31,368 nt of DNA, taken from positions 1-31,368 of the forward strand of contig JAJRZV010000036.1 in the NCBI GenBank assembly GCA_024275095.1, given 5' to 3'. Shown piece after piece: positions 1 to 8,916 of this stretch. Source of the stretch: a bacterium. GTDB taxonomy: Bacteria > JAJRZV01. The position numbers and the translations under genes were made by a program. Every line of letters begins with the position of its first letter. Positions within the stretch are counted from its first letter, which is position 1. The notes under the pieces were generated by a model, which saw nothing but the letters and a program-made list of their open reading frames with translations, was not told the origin of the DNA and did no database searches.

Positions 1-404
1 AGTCCCAGACCGATGATGGAAAATGAAACGACAAGAAATATTTTTCGTTTGCTGAGAAAGAACGGCGAAAATATAAGAACATAGAAGAATAAGATAATAA
101 ATGGACTTTCAATAACACCTGTAAAATAAGTAGCACCTGATATGAAAAGTATATCGAAAAGAACCTGAGAAAAAGCCAGATTTTCAAGAGTTTTTTCGTG
201 CTTGATGCGCCGAATGAAAAGAAGGGATGGAATGGTGATGGAGAGTATTATTACTTCCAGTACAATCAGGGAGGGAACCTCGAGGGCGGAGTGTTTCCCC
301 TTGATGGAATAAAAAAGAGTAACTCCTACGATAATGCTGATTATAAAAACTCGACCCGAGAGATAATAAACGACGTTGCGTTTAACCGCCGCCTCCAACC
401 GCAC
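1..404 (-). CDS. pilS: PilS-like sensor histidine kinase, N-terminal membrane part (cut by window edge)
   Basis: About 134 codons stay open from a GTG at 404 to the window edge, so the kinase domain lies outside. What is visible is almost all hydrophobic: a short basic start (MRLEAAVKRNVVYYLSGR), then about four membrane segments separated by charged turns such as FIRRIKHEKTLENLAFSQ. The segment DILFISGATYFTGVIESPF closely resembles the membrane sensor region of PilS-type kinases, in which a Y-x-TGGIESPF pattern is typical. The start overlaps the end of pilC by 23 nt, which implies translational coupling, although no good ribosome site precedes the GTG. Position after pilB-pilT-pilC is the usual place for pilS-pilR, the two-component pair that controls pilin transcription. 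PilR and pilin would be expected beyond the edge. The family call is inference from the membrane region and the context. Confidence 0.72.
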   Translation of the reverse strand, partial: MRLEAAVKRNVVYYLSGRVFIISIIVGVTLFYSIKGKHSALEVPSLIVLEVIILSITIPSLLFIRRIKHEKTLENLAFSQVLFDILFISGATYFTGVIESPFIILFFYVLIFSPFFLSKRKIFLVVSFSIIGLG

Positions 405-1623
405 CCGCCAGGCTGAATATTGGTAGGTAAAGAGAAATGAGGATTCCACCCACAAGCACCCCGAGAAAGGCCATCATCATTGGCTCGATCATCGAGGTAA
501 GCGCTCCCACGGCGGCGTCCACTTCGTCATCGTAAAAATCAGCAATCTTGGAAAGCATGGAATCGAGAGCACCTGTTGCTTCACCCACGGAAATCATCTG
601 CACAACCATGGGAGGAAATACGTGGGTGTATTTCATCAAGGGTTCTGCAATGTTTTTACCGGCCATAATCTCGCGCCTGGACTCCATAATGGCATCTTCA
701 ACCACCTGGTTCCCAGCGATCCTTCCACAAATTTCCATGGCGTCAATGATAGAGACGCCACTGGAGATCAGCGTACCCAGTGTTCGTGTGAAACGAGCAA
801 TGGCAACTTTCTTTATCAGATCCCCGAATACCGGGGCTTTTAAAAGAAGCCAGTGCACGTAATATTTTACCTTTGGATTCCGCATGAGGAGTCGCAAGCC
901 CACGATAAAAGCAATCGTTACTCCAATTACCGTGGGCATTTGGTGCCTCACCACTTCGCTGATGCGAATAAGCACTTGCGTGGGCCCGGGAAGTTCGGCT
1001 CCCAGCTCCTCGAATATTTGCTGGAATCGCGGTACGACATATATAAGTAATCCAAAAGTTATTGCCAGGGCCAGAACCAGCACCGCCACAGGATATGTGA
1101 GAGCGCTTTTTACTTCACTCTTGAGTTTTACAATCTTTTCCTGGTACGTAGCGAGTCGGTTCAATATGGTATCCAGCACACCGCCTGCTTCTCCTGCTGC
1201 TACCAAATTCACGTAGAGCTGATCGAAAACTTTCGGATGGTGTGCCAGCGCCTCTGCAAGTGAAGAGCCTCCCTCCACCGTTCTTTTCACATCAAACAGA
1301 ATTTCTTTAAATGCAGGTGACGGCTGCTGGGATGCAAGAATATCAAGAGCCTGGACAATGGGAAGGCCCGCGTCCAGCATGGTTGAAAACTGCCTTGTAA
1401 AAACCACGAGGTCTTTCTGCTTAACCCCGCCCATGAATTTCTTCAGAAAAGCCGGCATCTTCAATTCCATGGACAGATCCAGCCCGCCTTTTTGACGCAG
1501 GGAGGTGGGAACAATGTTTCTCTGCCTGAGGAGTCCTGTTGCTTCCGCGGCAGAAGATGCTTTCAGGGTGCCTTTGACTACTTTGCCATCGGCTCCTCGT
1601 CCTTCGTATACAAACTCCGGCAT
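382..1623 (-). CDS. pilC: Type IV pilus inner-membrane platform protein PilC
   Basis: The protein is 413 aa, normal for PilC. It is the inner-membrane platform that couples the PilB and PilT motors to pilin insertion and removal. Two GspF-type repeats are visible. The first starts near residue 75 (VVFTRQFSTMLDAGLPIVQ) and the second near residue 275 (IARFTRTLGTLISSGVSI). Each is followed by a helical cytoplasmic bundle and hydrophobic segments, at about 175-200, 225-245 and at the C-terminus (MMMAFLGVLVGGILISLYLP). The N-terminal segment MPEFVYEGRGADGKVVKGTL is the standard PilC/GspF opening. A GAGGTGA ribosome site lies 5 nt before the ATG, in the last codons of pilT. The 3' end overlaps pilS. 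Confidence 0.95.
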   Translation of the reverse strand: MPEFVYEGRGADGKVVKGTLKASSAAEATGLLRQRNIVPTSLRQKGGLDLSMELKMPAFLKKFMGGVKQKDLVVFTRQFSTMLDAGLPIVQALDILASQQPSPAFKEILFDVKRTVEGGSSLAEALAHHPKVFDQLYVNLVAAGEAGGVLDTILNRLATYQEKIVKLKSEVKSALTYPVAVLVLALAITFGLLIYVVPRFQQIFEELGAELPGPTQVLIRISEVVRHQMPTVIGVTIAFIVGLRLLMRNPKVKYYVHWLLLKAPVFGDLIKKVAIARFTRTLGTLISSGVSIIDAMEICGRIAGNQVVEDAIMESRREIMAGKNIAEPLMKYTHVFPPMVVQMISVGEATGALDSMLSKIADFYDDEVDAAVGALTSMIEPMMMAFLGVLVGGILISLYLPIFSLAGAVGGGG

Positions 1624-1627
1624 CGCT

Positions 1628-2740
1628 TCACCTCATTACTTGGTTTCTGCGCATTTCAGGACGCAGGAAAGCCGTTCCTTTTTCAATCATCATCTTCAAT
1701 TCATCCGGTTCAGGACTCTTTGCAAGCGCATCTTCAAGAGTGATGAGTCGACGCTGGTAAAGATTGAACAGTGACTGGTTGAAGGTTTGCATCATGTGTT
1801 TATCCTGTCCCATCTGCAGGTGAGAGTAAATCTGATGCACCTTCTCTTCCCTGATAAGGTTGCGAATGGCGGGAGTGGGAATGAGCACCTCACACGCGAG
1901 CACTCTTCCATGGCCCGTTGCTTTGGGAAGAAGGGCCTGACAGATAATTCCTTCGAGAACGAAACTCAATTGAGCTCTCACCTGCGGCTGCTGGTGAGGC
2001 GGGAACACGTCAATGATACGGTTGATGGTCTGCACAGCAGTATTGGTGTGAAGCGTTGCAAAAACCAGGTGTCCTGTTTCTGCTGCTGTCAGCGCTGTCT
2101 CTATTGTTTCAAGATCCCTCATCTCGCCGATGAGGATCACGTCAGGATCCTGGCGAAGCACGTATCTCAACGCATTGAGAAAACTTTTTGTATCAGCTCC
2201 CACTTCTCTCTGATTCACTATGCATTTCTTGTGGGGGTGCAGGTATTCAATCGGATCTTCAATCGTGATGATGTGCAGGTTCTTTTCGTTGTTAATGGTA
2301 TCTATCATTGCGGCGAGCGTGGTGGATTTTCCTGAACCTGTTGGACCGGTGACAAGCACCAGTCCTCTTGGCTTGTTGCAGAGAGTTTTTACAACCCGGG
2401 GAAGTCCGAGTTCTTCAAAGCTCCTGATAGTAAAGGGAATGGCCCGAAAAGCACCGGCAACTGCTCCACGCTGTATAAATATATTGGCCCGAAATCGTGA
2501 AAGTCCTTTAATACCGAAAGAAAGGTCCAGTTCATTGTTTTCTTCAAACTTCTGTTTTTGAGCTTCTGTCATAATGCTGTAACATAGCTGTTTTGTCTCC
2601 GTCGCATTAAGAGGAGGATGATTTACCGGGACCAAACGTCCATCTATACGAAGCATTGGTGGCGCTCCAACGGTAATGTGAAGATCCGATGCACCTTTTT
2701 CCACCATCACTTGAAGGAGTTTGTGTAATCCTACAGCCAT
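1628..2740 (-). CDS. pilT: Type IV pilus retraction ATPase PilT
   Basis: This 370-aa hexameric ATPase powers pilus retraction from the cytoplasmic face of the PilC platform. Walker A is GPTGSGKS at residues 132-139. Walker B lies at about 199-206 in RQDPDVILIGEMRDLETIE, followed by the His box region GHLVFATLHTN. The retraction-specific AIRNLIRE motif is present near residue 290, which separates PilT from PilB. The N-terminal PAS-like half begins with LLQVMVEKGASDLHITVG, the classic PilT start. It sits 11 nt downstream of pilB and 4 nt upstream of pilC, so the three are co-transcribed. The ribosome site GAGGTGA precedes the ATG. The C-terminal tail (TAFLRPEMRRNQVMR) also occurs in other PilT proteins. 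Confidence 0.95.
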   Translation of the reverse strand: MAVGLHKLLQVMVEKGASDLHITVGAPPMLRIDGRLVPVNHPPLNATETKQLCYSIMTEAQKQKFEENNELDLSFGIKGLSRFRANIFIQRGAVAGAFRAIPFTIRSFEELGLPRVVKTLCNKPRGLVLVTGPTGSGKSTTLAAMIDTINNEKNLHIITIEDPIEYLHPHKKCIVNQREVGADTKSFLNALRYVLRQDPDVILIGEMRDLETIETALTAAETGHLVFATLHTNTAVQTINRIIDVFPPHQQPQVRAQLSFVLEGIICQALLPKATGHGRVLACEVLIPTPAIRNLIREEKVHQIYSHLQMGQDKHMMQTFNQSLFNLYQRRLITLEDALAKSPEPDELKMMIEKGTAFLRPEMRRNQVMR

Positions 2741-2751
2741 AATGTCACCTC

Positions 2752-4452
2752 TCAGTCAGCCGCAGTCACTCTTGCAGCTTCTTCTACGGTTGTTACTCCT
2801 CTGAGAACTTTTACGAGAGCGCTTTTTCTCAGTGAGAGCATGCCCTGTTCTATAGCTTTTGCTTTGATCTCACCAGCACTTGCACCTTCAAGCACCAGCT
2901 CTTTTATTTCTTCACTCATTTCAAGCACTTCGTGCACAGCAATTCGACCTTTATATCCTGTTCCTCCGCAAATATCACACCCTTTACCCCGGTAAAAAGT
3001 CCCGTTTTTGATTTCATCCTCAGAAAAGCCCATCTCTCGAAGAAGTTTTTCAGGATACTTGGTGGGTTCTTTACAGTTTTCACAGACTTTTCTCACAAGT
3101 CTCTGGGCCACCACACATATAAGGGTGGCTGTTACTAAGAAAGGCTCCACGCCCATATTGAGCAATCGCGTTACGGTGCTTGCAGCATCGTTTGTATGAA
3201 GGGTACTGAGAACAAGGTGCCCGGTGAGTGCCGCTTTAATTCCAATCTCAGCTGTTTCAAAGTCTCGTATCTCCCCCACAAGAATAATATCGGGATCCTG
3301 CCTGAGGAATGCTCTCAATGCATTGGCGAAATTGAGACCGATATCCTCCTTCATTTGAACCTGGTTGATACCGTGAAGGTTGTATTCCACGGGATCTTCG
3401 GCAGTTGAAATGTTGACCTCTGGAGTATTAAGCTCCATCAATGCTGAATACAGTGTCGTTGTTTTACCACTTCCGGTAGGGCCTGTCACAAGGACCATCC
3501 CGTACGGTTGATGAATCGCTTTTTTGAATATTTCAAGCTGGTCAGGCTCAAAGCCTAACTTGGTCAGGTCGAGCTGGAGATTGGATTTATCCAGCAGACG
3601 AAGCACGATCTTCTCCCCAAAAAGCGTGGGAAGGGAATTTACACGAAAGTCCAATTCCTTCTGACCGAACTTTAATTTGATGCGTCCATCCTGAGGTAGT
3701 CGCTTTTCAGCAATATCCATGTCCGCCATGATCTTAAGCCTTGTGAGAATGGCATTTTTCAGTTTCATGGGGGGACGTGTAAATTCGTGGAGTACTCCAT
3801 CCACACGAAAACGGATGCGGAAGTCCTTCTCGTAAGGTTCTACGTGAATGTCACTTGCTTTTCTTTTTACTGCTTCGGCGAGAATGGCATTCACCAGTTT
3901 GATCACCGGTGCTGCTTCCGCCTCCTTCTGGCTCTCTGTCAGATCCTCCTCTTCTTCTTCTTTCACTACTTCGAGATCTTCTTCAATTTCTGCCCATAAC
4001 TCCGCGAGTTGTGATTCTTCTTCTTTCTTCTTGTAATATTTTTCCACTGCGCGTTTGAGTGCCTGATCCGATGCAAGGACAAACTCAACCGTATATCCCG
4101 TTTTCATCCTTATGGCATCAAGTGCCGTGAGGTTGGTAGGGTCTGATGTGGCTACCAGCAGCCGTGCACCCTCGCGTTTTACAGGTATTACATTGTGCTT
4201 AACGGTAATCTCAGAAGGTACCAGCGCAATAATCTCGGGAGGAATTTCAATTTCATCCAGGTTTACGGTGGGTAAGCGATAATGTTTGCTGAGAAATTTA
4301 AGCAGTTCAGATTCTTCAATATAGCCGAGTTTTACAAGGCTCTCTCCCAGCCTGGCTCCTGTGCGCTTTTGTTCCTCCAGAGCTTTTCTCAGCTGCTCCG
4401 GTGTAATCTTATTATCTTTAACAAGAAGTGCTCCCAAACGCCTCGCAGCCAT
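2752..4452 (-). CDS. pilB: Type IV pilus assembly ATPase PilB
   Basis: This 566-aa extension ATPase drives pilin polymerisation. Order of parts: an N-terminal GspE/MshEN-type domain (about 1-140), a very acidic linker with a run of glutamates (about 143-180), the N2 domain (180-290) and the motor. Walker A is GPTGSGKT at residues 324-331, and Walker B is in RQDPDIILVGEIRD (about 385-397). A tetracysteine zinc site is present as C457/C460 and C492/C495, the latter in GCDICGGTGYKGR. The start is set by AAGGAGG four bases before the ATG. It is the first gene of the pilus operon, with a sigma70-like promoter about 45 bp upstream. The acidic linker is longer and more charged than usual but is probably just a hinge. 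Confidence 0.95.
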   Translation of the reverse strand: MAARRLGALLVKDNKITPEQLRKALEEQKRTGARLGESLVKLGYIEESELLKFLSKHYRLPTVNLDEIEIPPEIIALVPSEITVKHNVIPVKREGARLLVATSDPTNLTALDAIRMKTGYTVEFVLASDQALKRAVEKYYKKKEEESQLAELWAEIEEDLEVVKEEEEEDLTESQKEAEAAPVIKLVNAILAEAVKRKASDIHVEPYEKDFRIRFRVDGVLHEFTRPPMKLKNAILTRLKIMADMDIAEKRLPQDGRIKLKFGQKELDFRVNSLPTLFGEKIVLRLLDKSNLQLDLTKLGFEPDQLEIFKKAIHQPYGMVLVTGPTGSGKTTTLYSALMELNTPEVNISTAEDPVEYNLHGINQVQMKEDIGLNFANALRAFLRQDPDIILVGEIRDFETAEIGIKAALTGHLVLSTLHTNDAASTVTRLLNMGVEPFLVTATLICVVAQRLVRKVCENCKEPTKYPEKLLREMGFSEDEIKNGTFYRGKGCDICGGTGYKGRIAVHEVLEMSEEIKELVLEGASAGEIKAKAIEQGMLSLRKSALVKVLRGVTTVEEAARVTAAD

Positions 4453-4497
4453 TTTGCCTCCTTATTCCCCCAAAAGTGAATACTGTTTATTAATATT

Positions 4498-4526
4498 ATT
4501 ATACATTTTCATTCTTAAATAACCAA
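4498..4526 (-). promoter_or_regulatory. sigma70-like promoter for the pilus operon
   Basis: On the minus strand, TTGGTT (4521-4526) and TATAAT (4498-4503) are separated by exactly 17 bp. The element lies in the AT-rich gap between aspS and pilB, and transcription would start about 40 bp before the pilB ATG. The -10 box is perfect and the -35 box is weak. No clear terminator for aspS is seen in the same gap, so read-through from aspS is possible. Confidence 0.55.
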
Positions 4527-4616
4527 ACAAAGAGAACCAAATTGATGGCCTTTTCTTCAGGTTATTTATGTCTAAATTAAAACTTTTTTCAAAATACCCG
4601 CAGCGCATAATAAATC

Positions 4617-6374
4617 TTACTCAATTACCCGTATTCGCAATTCTTTCAGCTGCCTCTCATCTACAGTTGAGGGGGCACCCGTGAGAAAGCATTGAGCCCT
4701 CTGGGTTTTTGGAAAGGCGATGACATCCCTGATGGAACGGGCGCCTGTCAGAATCATAACGAGACGGTCCAGGCCAAGGGCGATGCCTCCGTGAGGAGGG
4801 GCTCCATACTGGAGGGCATCCAGTAAAAAGCCAAACTTCGCACGGGCTTCTTCCTCTTCTATACCCAGGACCCTGAACACCTTCTCCTGAACATCGCGCC
4901 TGTGAATTCGAATGCTGCCTCCCCCAATCTCCATCCCGTTGAGAACCACGTCATAAGCCCTTGCTCTCACTTTCGCCGGTTCTGTTTCCAGTAAGGGCAG
5001 ATCATCCTCACGTGGAGAGGTGAATGGATGGTGCACTGCAACGAATCGCTTCTCTTCTTCATCGTATTCCAGGAATGGAAAATCAGTAACCCATAAGAAT
5101 TTATACTCATTTTCCTTTATAAGATTTAACTTCTTCCCAAGGTGCAACCGCAGTTTGCCCAGTACCTCCGCAGTCTTTGCTTCATTACCTGCTACAACAA
5201 GCAACACATTCCCTTCGCGGAAGTTTGTTAATTTACAAATTTTATTCAAGCTTTCTTTGGTCATAAATTTAACAGCAGGTGATTTTATTTCCTGTCCTGC
5301 ATGCCTGAACCATACAAGCCCGGAGGCTCCGAATTCCACTGCCAGATCTACGAGACCATCCAGTTCCGAACGCGATGGGCTCCAGTTTTCCACTATTATT
5401 CCTCTAACCACTCCCTGAGAGGCTGCTTCTTCGAACACCTTGAAACCACACCCCTTTACAGCGGACGTAATATCCTGGATCTCCAGACCAAAACGAAGGT
5501 CTGGCTTATCTGAACCGTACTTCATCATGGCCTCTGAATAAGGCATGCGCAAAAAGGGCACATTAACCTCTACATCGAGAATTTCCTCGAAAAGAAGCTT
5601 GAGCATTCCTTCTATCACTTCAAAAATATCTTCTTCATCAACAAAGGACATTTCCACATCAATCTGGGTGAACTCGGGTTGCCTGTCTGCCCGCAGATCT
5701 TCGTCCCTGAAGCATTTAACAATTTGGAAATATTTATCCATTCCAGCCACCATGAGAATTTGCTTGAAAAGTTGAGGGGACTGTGGGAGCGCGTAAAACC
5801 TGCCCGGGTTTACACGGCTGGGGACCAGGTAATCCCTCGCTCCTTCGGGGGTACTTTTTGTGAGAAAGGGAGTCTCCACTTCCACAAACCCACGTGAATG
5901 AAAATAATTCCTGATAATACGTGCTGCCTCAGAACGTAGAATGAAGCGTTTTTTTACTTCCTCCCTCCTCATATCCAGGTATCTGTAACGCAACCGTACC
6001 ATCTCGTCTGTCTCAACGTATTCGTCCAGGTTGAAAGGAAGAGGCTCGGAGGAATTGAGAATTTCCATCTCGTCAACAATTACTTCCACTTCCCCTGTTT
6101 TCATTTTAGGATTTTCCGTTCCCTCGGGACGGCGTGCGACCTTGCCTTTGACCGCAATCACCCATTCGCTGCGCAGGCGTCTTGCCTCTTTATGAACTTC
6201 CTGGTTATATTCAGGATTGAATACGCACTGAACAATTCCTTTTATATCGCGCAGGTCTATAAATATAACCCCTCCATGATCTCGATAGCTGTGCACCCAA
6301 CCGTTGAGTATTACCGTCTCTCCAACATCATCCCCGCGGAGATCGCCACAATACCGTGTGCGCTTTAACATCAT
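4617..6374 (-). CDS. aspS: Aspartyl-tRNA synthetase
   Basis: The protein is 585 aa and charges tRNA-Asp with aspartate in the cytoplasm. It has the bacterial layout. An N-terminal OB-fold anticodon-binding domain comes first ([19 protein letters not shown] at about 25-43). The class II catalytic core follows with motif 2 ([20 protein letters not shown]), then the bacterial GAD insertion domain (from about 290), and motif 3 near the C-terminus ([15 protein letters not shown]). The length is typical. Two adjacent ATGs (6374 and 6371) are possible starts; a GAGGTGG ribosome site fits the first. It overlaps the upstream SPOR gene by 4 nt and is the last gene of the synthetase operon. Whether it is discriminating or also charges tRNA-Asn cannot be read from the sequence alone. 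Confidence 0.95.
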   Translation of the reverse strand: MMLKRTRYCGDLRGDDVGETVILNGWVHSYRDHGGVIFIDLRDIKGIVQCVFNPEYNQEVHKEARRLRSEWVIAVKGKVARRPEGTENPKMKTGEVEVIVDEMEILNSSEPLPFNLDEYVETDEMVRLRYRYLDMRREEVKKRFILRSEAARIIRNYFHSRGFVEVETPFLTKSTPEGARDYLVPSRVNPGRFYALPQSPQLFKQILMVAGMDKYFQIVKCFRDEDLRADRQPEFTQIDVEMSFVDEEDIFEVIEGMLKLLFEEILDVEVNVPFLRMPYSEAMMKYGSDKPDLRFGLEIQDITSAVKGCGFKVFEEAASQGVVRGIIVENWSPSRSELDGLVDLAVEFGASGLVWFRHAGQEIKSPAVKFMTKESLNKICKLTNFREGNVLLVVAGNEAKTAEVLGKLRLHLGKKLNLIKENEYKFLWVTDFPFLEYDEEEKRFVAVHHPFTSPREDDLPLLETEPAKVRARAYDVVLNGMEIGGGSIRIHRRDVQEKVFRVLGIEEEEARAKFGFLLDALQYGAPPHGGIALGLDRLVMILTGARSIRDVIAFPKTQRAQCFLTGAPSTVDERQLKELRIRVIE

Positions 6375-7123
6375 TTTTCCACCTCAGCAATAATGGGTTT
6401 GAAACCATACCTTGAAAGCTTGCGTAACACCTGCATCGCTTCGTCTTTTGTATAGAAGTACCCTACCCTCACCCGATACCATATTCCCTTTGCTCCAAGG
6501 TTGGCTGTCATTAAGTAAGCGTCATAGTTCATCTTCTTCAACTTTTGTACTGTTGCTATGGCATCCTGACGCGAACGATAGGATGCGACCTGAACCGTGA
6601 ACTTCTTTGCAGTACTTCGAACGTGCCTGCGAGATTTTGGAGATGAAAGTTTTTTCTCAACAGGTGGCAGTGTAGTTGCCAACTTTTCTTCTTCAGACTT
6701 CTTCTTTTGAGGCTGCACTGCTTTCTGTTTTTTTTCTGTCTTGACCGGGGGTTGTGTTTTTCTAACTTTTTTCTCCACTGGTGTCTCCCGGGGTTTTCCC
6801 ACAGGCTCCTTTGTTTTCACTGGGGGATGAGCTTGTGGAGGTGCGGTTGTCTTTTCTGCGAAATGTTCTTTCCCTACACCTGCAGGCGGTGCAGCAGCAA
6901 CAGGAGGTGGGGTGACAACGGGCTGAGCAAATGAACTGACACTCCCCCTGGTAGGAGAGGTTGCTTTTGCTTTCTGGTGTGTTCTCGTACTGATGTACTG
7001 TCCTGTGATAACCCCCATCCCGAAGGAGAGGCCCAGGAGTATCGTTACAATAATAAACACAGCAACAATATCACGCCCTTCTACAATAAACTGATATTTT
7101 TCTTTCACGCGCCGAAAATCCAT
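6371..7123 (-). CDS. Membrane-anchored SPOR domain protein
   Basis: The protein is 250 aa. A short basic cytoplasmic start ([12 protein letters not shown]) leads into one membrane segment at about residues 20-45 ([20 protein letters not shown]). A long Pro/Lys/Thr-rich periplasmic linker follows (about 55-165), and then a C-terminal SPOR domain (about 170-250) beginning [20 protein letters not shown] and containing [13 protein letters not shown] domains bind denuded glycan strands of septal peptidoglycan, so a role in cell division or envelope remodelling is likely; the exact partner is unknown. Its ATG shares one base with the argS stop, and its own stop overlaps aspS. A SPOR gene next to argS recurs in related bacteria, as far as I know. 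Confidence 0.85.
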   Translation of the reverse strand: MDFRRVKEKYQFIVEGRDIVAVFIIVTILLGLSFGMGVITGQYISTRTHQKAKATSPTRGSVSSFAQPVVTPPPVAAAPPAGVGKEHFAEKTTAPPQAHPPVKTKEPVGKPRETPVEKKVRKTQPPVKTEKKQKAVQPQKKKSEEEKLATTLPPVEKKLSSPKSRRHVRSTAKKFTVQVASYRSRQDAIATVQKLKKMNYDAYLMTANLGAKGIWYRVRVGYFYTKDEAMQVLRKLSRYGFKPIIAEVEK

Positions 7124-7902
7124 TACATTCGCTCCGGAGCTTCTACACCCAGAAGATAAAGGCCGTTGCGAAGTACATGTTTTATCAATTTTACCAGAGT
7201 TAGTCGCCAGGTTCTCAGCAAATCATTTTCCAGAAGCACCCTGTGTCTATTGTAATATCCGTGAAATGTCTTGGCCAATTCTATCAGGTAATACGTTATG
7301 CGGTGGGGTTCAAGAAAAAAAGCTGCGTCCTCCACAACTTCCGGAAATTTTAACGCGGTAAGGATAAGCTTGCGTTCCTCTCCGTCTTCAGGAAAAACGG
7401 TACCATCAGTATTGATGTTGTGAATATCGAGAAGTGAAGGCTCTGGAGACAATCGCCTTTTTCGCGCTTCGTGTTCAATAGAACATATGCGGGCATGTGC
7501 GTACTGAGTATAATAAACAGGATTATCGCTGCTTTTTCTTTTGGCTTCTTCCAGGTCAACGTCCAGATGATTATCGGATCGCCTCGTCAGATAAAAGAAA
7601 CGCGCAGCATCCACACCGATTTCATCCATTAATTCCTGCAGGGTGACAAAATCGCCCTTGCGCTTTGACATCTGTACAGGTTTCCCTGCTCTCAGGAGAT
7701 TGACCATCTGGATGAAAACAACCCGCAGAACTTCTCCATTTTCTCCCAGTGCGTTAAGAGCGGCCCTGAGACGCGGCAGGTAGCCGTGATGATCGGCACC
7801 CCATACGTTTACAAGAAGCTGAAATCCCCGGTTCAATTTTTCAATATGATATGCTATATCAGTGGCAAAGTAGGTGTATTCTCCGTCAGATTTTACCAGC
7901 AC
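7123..7902 (-). CDS. argS: Arginyl-tRNA synthetase, C-terminal part after frame break
   Basis: This 259-codon segment continues ArgS in a different frame from the upstream part. It opens at a codon read as GTG (VLVKSDGEYTYFATDIAYH), which in intact ArgS is internal sequence. The catalytic KMSKS loop is present as VQMSKRKGDFVTL. The C-terminal all-helical DALR anticodon-binding domain follows, from about SDNPVYYTQYAHARI to the end (LLGVEAPERM). No ribosome site precedes 7902, and a separate protein from here would lack the HIGH motif, so this is not an independent gene. Joined to the segment at 7893-8774 it restores about 550 aa, a normal ArgS length. It overlaps the next gene by one base (TAATG). 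Confidence 0.85.
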   Translation of the reverse strand: MLVKSDGEYTYFATDIAYHIEKLNRGFQLLVNVWGADHHGYLPRLRAALNALGENGEVLRVVFIQMVNLLRAGKPVQMSKRKGDFVTLQELMDEIGVDAARFFYLTRRSDNHLDVDLEEAKRKSSDNPVYYTQYAHARICSIEHEARKRRLSPEPSLLDIHNINTDGTVFPEDGEERKLILTALKFPEVVEDAAFFLEPHRITYYLIELAKTFHGYYNRHRVLLENDLLRTWRLTLVKLIKHVLRNGLYLLGVEAPERM

Positions 7903-8774
7903 GCGCGGTTTTCATCTCCAAACTTTTCTGCATTAAACATCAGTGCTCCATCAGAGGTGAAGGTGCATCCCTTTGCAGATAGTTCATTCAGAGCCTCCTC
8001 AACGAGACCTTTCGCTCTGATATCGTTCGATTCGCTTACAAAGGTGTCCATGTGAACCCTGAAGCGGTCAAGGTCCCTTACAATCCACTGAAGAATGATT
8101 TCTGCTGCTTTCTTCCCTGCCTGCACAGGATCATCCGGAACCTTTTCACCCCGGCCATGCAATTCTTCTACCACACGATTAATATATTCTCCTGAATACT
8201 GGAGGTCATCCCTTTCCTCTCCGCATGCGACCGCGATGACGGAACGTCCCAGTTCTTCAATCTGGCGCCCTGCATCATTGATGTAATATTCTCGAACGAC
8301 TTTGTGGCCGGTCCATTCCAGTATTCTGGCAATGCTGTCACCGACAGCGGCATTGCGGCCGTGTCCAATATGAAGTGGACCGGTAGGGTTGGCGCTGACA
8401 AACTCGAGCAAAACCTTCTCATTGTTCCCGACTTTTGAAGCGCCGAAGTCTTCCCTCTCGCTCTGTTCAACCAGTTCCTTCAGAAGAAATTTCTGAGCCA
8501 GGTAAACATTGACGAATCCCTTTCCTGCCACCTCTACCTTCTCCAGCATCCCCTCAGCATCAAGCTTTATCATCTCGTCCCGAATCCATGTTGCTATGTC
8601 AGCAGGAGATTTTTTAAGTGTTCCTGTGAGCACAAAGGCAGCGTTAAGGCTGTAATCCCCCATACCAGCAGGAGGCTCGCTAACGTCAAACGGGGGAACC
8701 TCTGTCGGGTCAATTTTCTCGGATATAATTTTACGAACCAGGTTTTTGATTCTCTTCCTGATGGTTGGTGGCAC
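7893..8774 (-). CDS. argS: Arginyl-tRNA synthetase, N-terminal part ending at a frame break
   Basis: This part carries the N-terminal Add-1 tRNA D-loop-recognising domain (about 1-100) and the class I catalytic fold. The HIGH motif is visible in FVSANPTGPLHIGHGRNA. The frame stops at TAA 7893-7895 just after GDENRACW, whereas ArgS proteins continue as roughly GDE-x-R-VLVKSDGEYTY. That continuation exists in another frame from 7902. An extra CG in the CGCGCG run at 7902-7907 explains the break. I chose GTG 8774 as start because AAGGAGG lies 6 nt upstream of it, while it directly abuts the ATG at 8780 with no spacer. The gene overlaps the small cysteine gene upstream. Either argS is inactive, or this is a sequencing/assembly error or a recoding site. 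Confidence 0.88.
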   Translation of the reverse strand: MPPTIRKRIKNLVRKIISEKIDPTEVPPFDVSEPPAGMGDYSLNAAFVLTGTLKKSPADIATWIRDEMIKLDAEGMLEKVEVAGKGFVNVYLAQKFLLKELVEQSEREDFGASKVGNNEKVLLEFVSANPTGPLHIGHGRNAAVGDSIARILEWTGHKVVREYYINDAGRQIEELGRSVIAVACGEERDDLQYSGEYINRVVEELHGRGEKVPDDPVQAGKKAAEIILQWIVRDLDRFRVHMDTFVSESNDIRAKGLVEEALNELSAKGCTFTSDGALMFNAEKFGDENRACW

Positions 8775-8916
8775 CTTCATCCTCCTTGGACTTTAACCGC
8801 ACGTCAAAGGTAAAATCTGGACACCGCAATGCGTAGTCATCCCCTCTGGAATACCGCTTTTTACAATCCTCTCTCCACGCACATACAGCACAGGATTTTT
8901 TATCTATTGGTTTCAC
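8731..8916 (-). CDS. Small four-cysteine protein of unknown function
   Basis: The protein is 61 aa. The start is GTG 8916 with a strong AAGGAGG ribosome site 5 nt upstream, inside the last codons of hisS (GTGA overlap with the hisS stop). The sequence carries a compact cysteine pattern, CAVCAWREDC followed by KKRYS and later RCPDF. That gives cysteines at about residues 9, 12, 18 and 32, a spacing that could hold a metal. The C-terminal third is charged and glutamate/lysine rich, and it overlaps the argS start by about 44 nt. The strong ribosome site and coupling to hisS and argS argue that it is translated. I do not recognise a named family; a metal-binding or RNA-associated role would be guesswork. 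Confidence 0.7.
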   Translation of the reverse strand: MKPIDKKSCAVCAWREDCKKRYSRGDDYALRCPDFTFDVRLKSKEDEGATNHQEENQKPGS

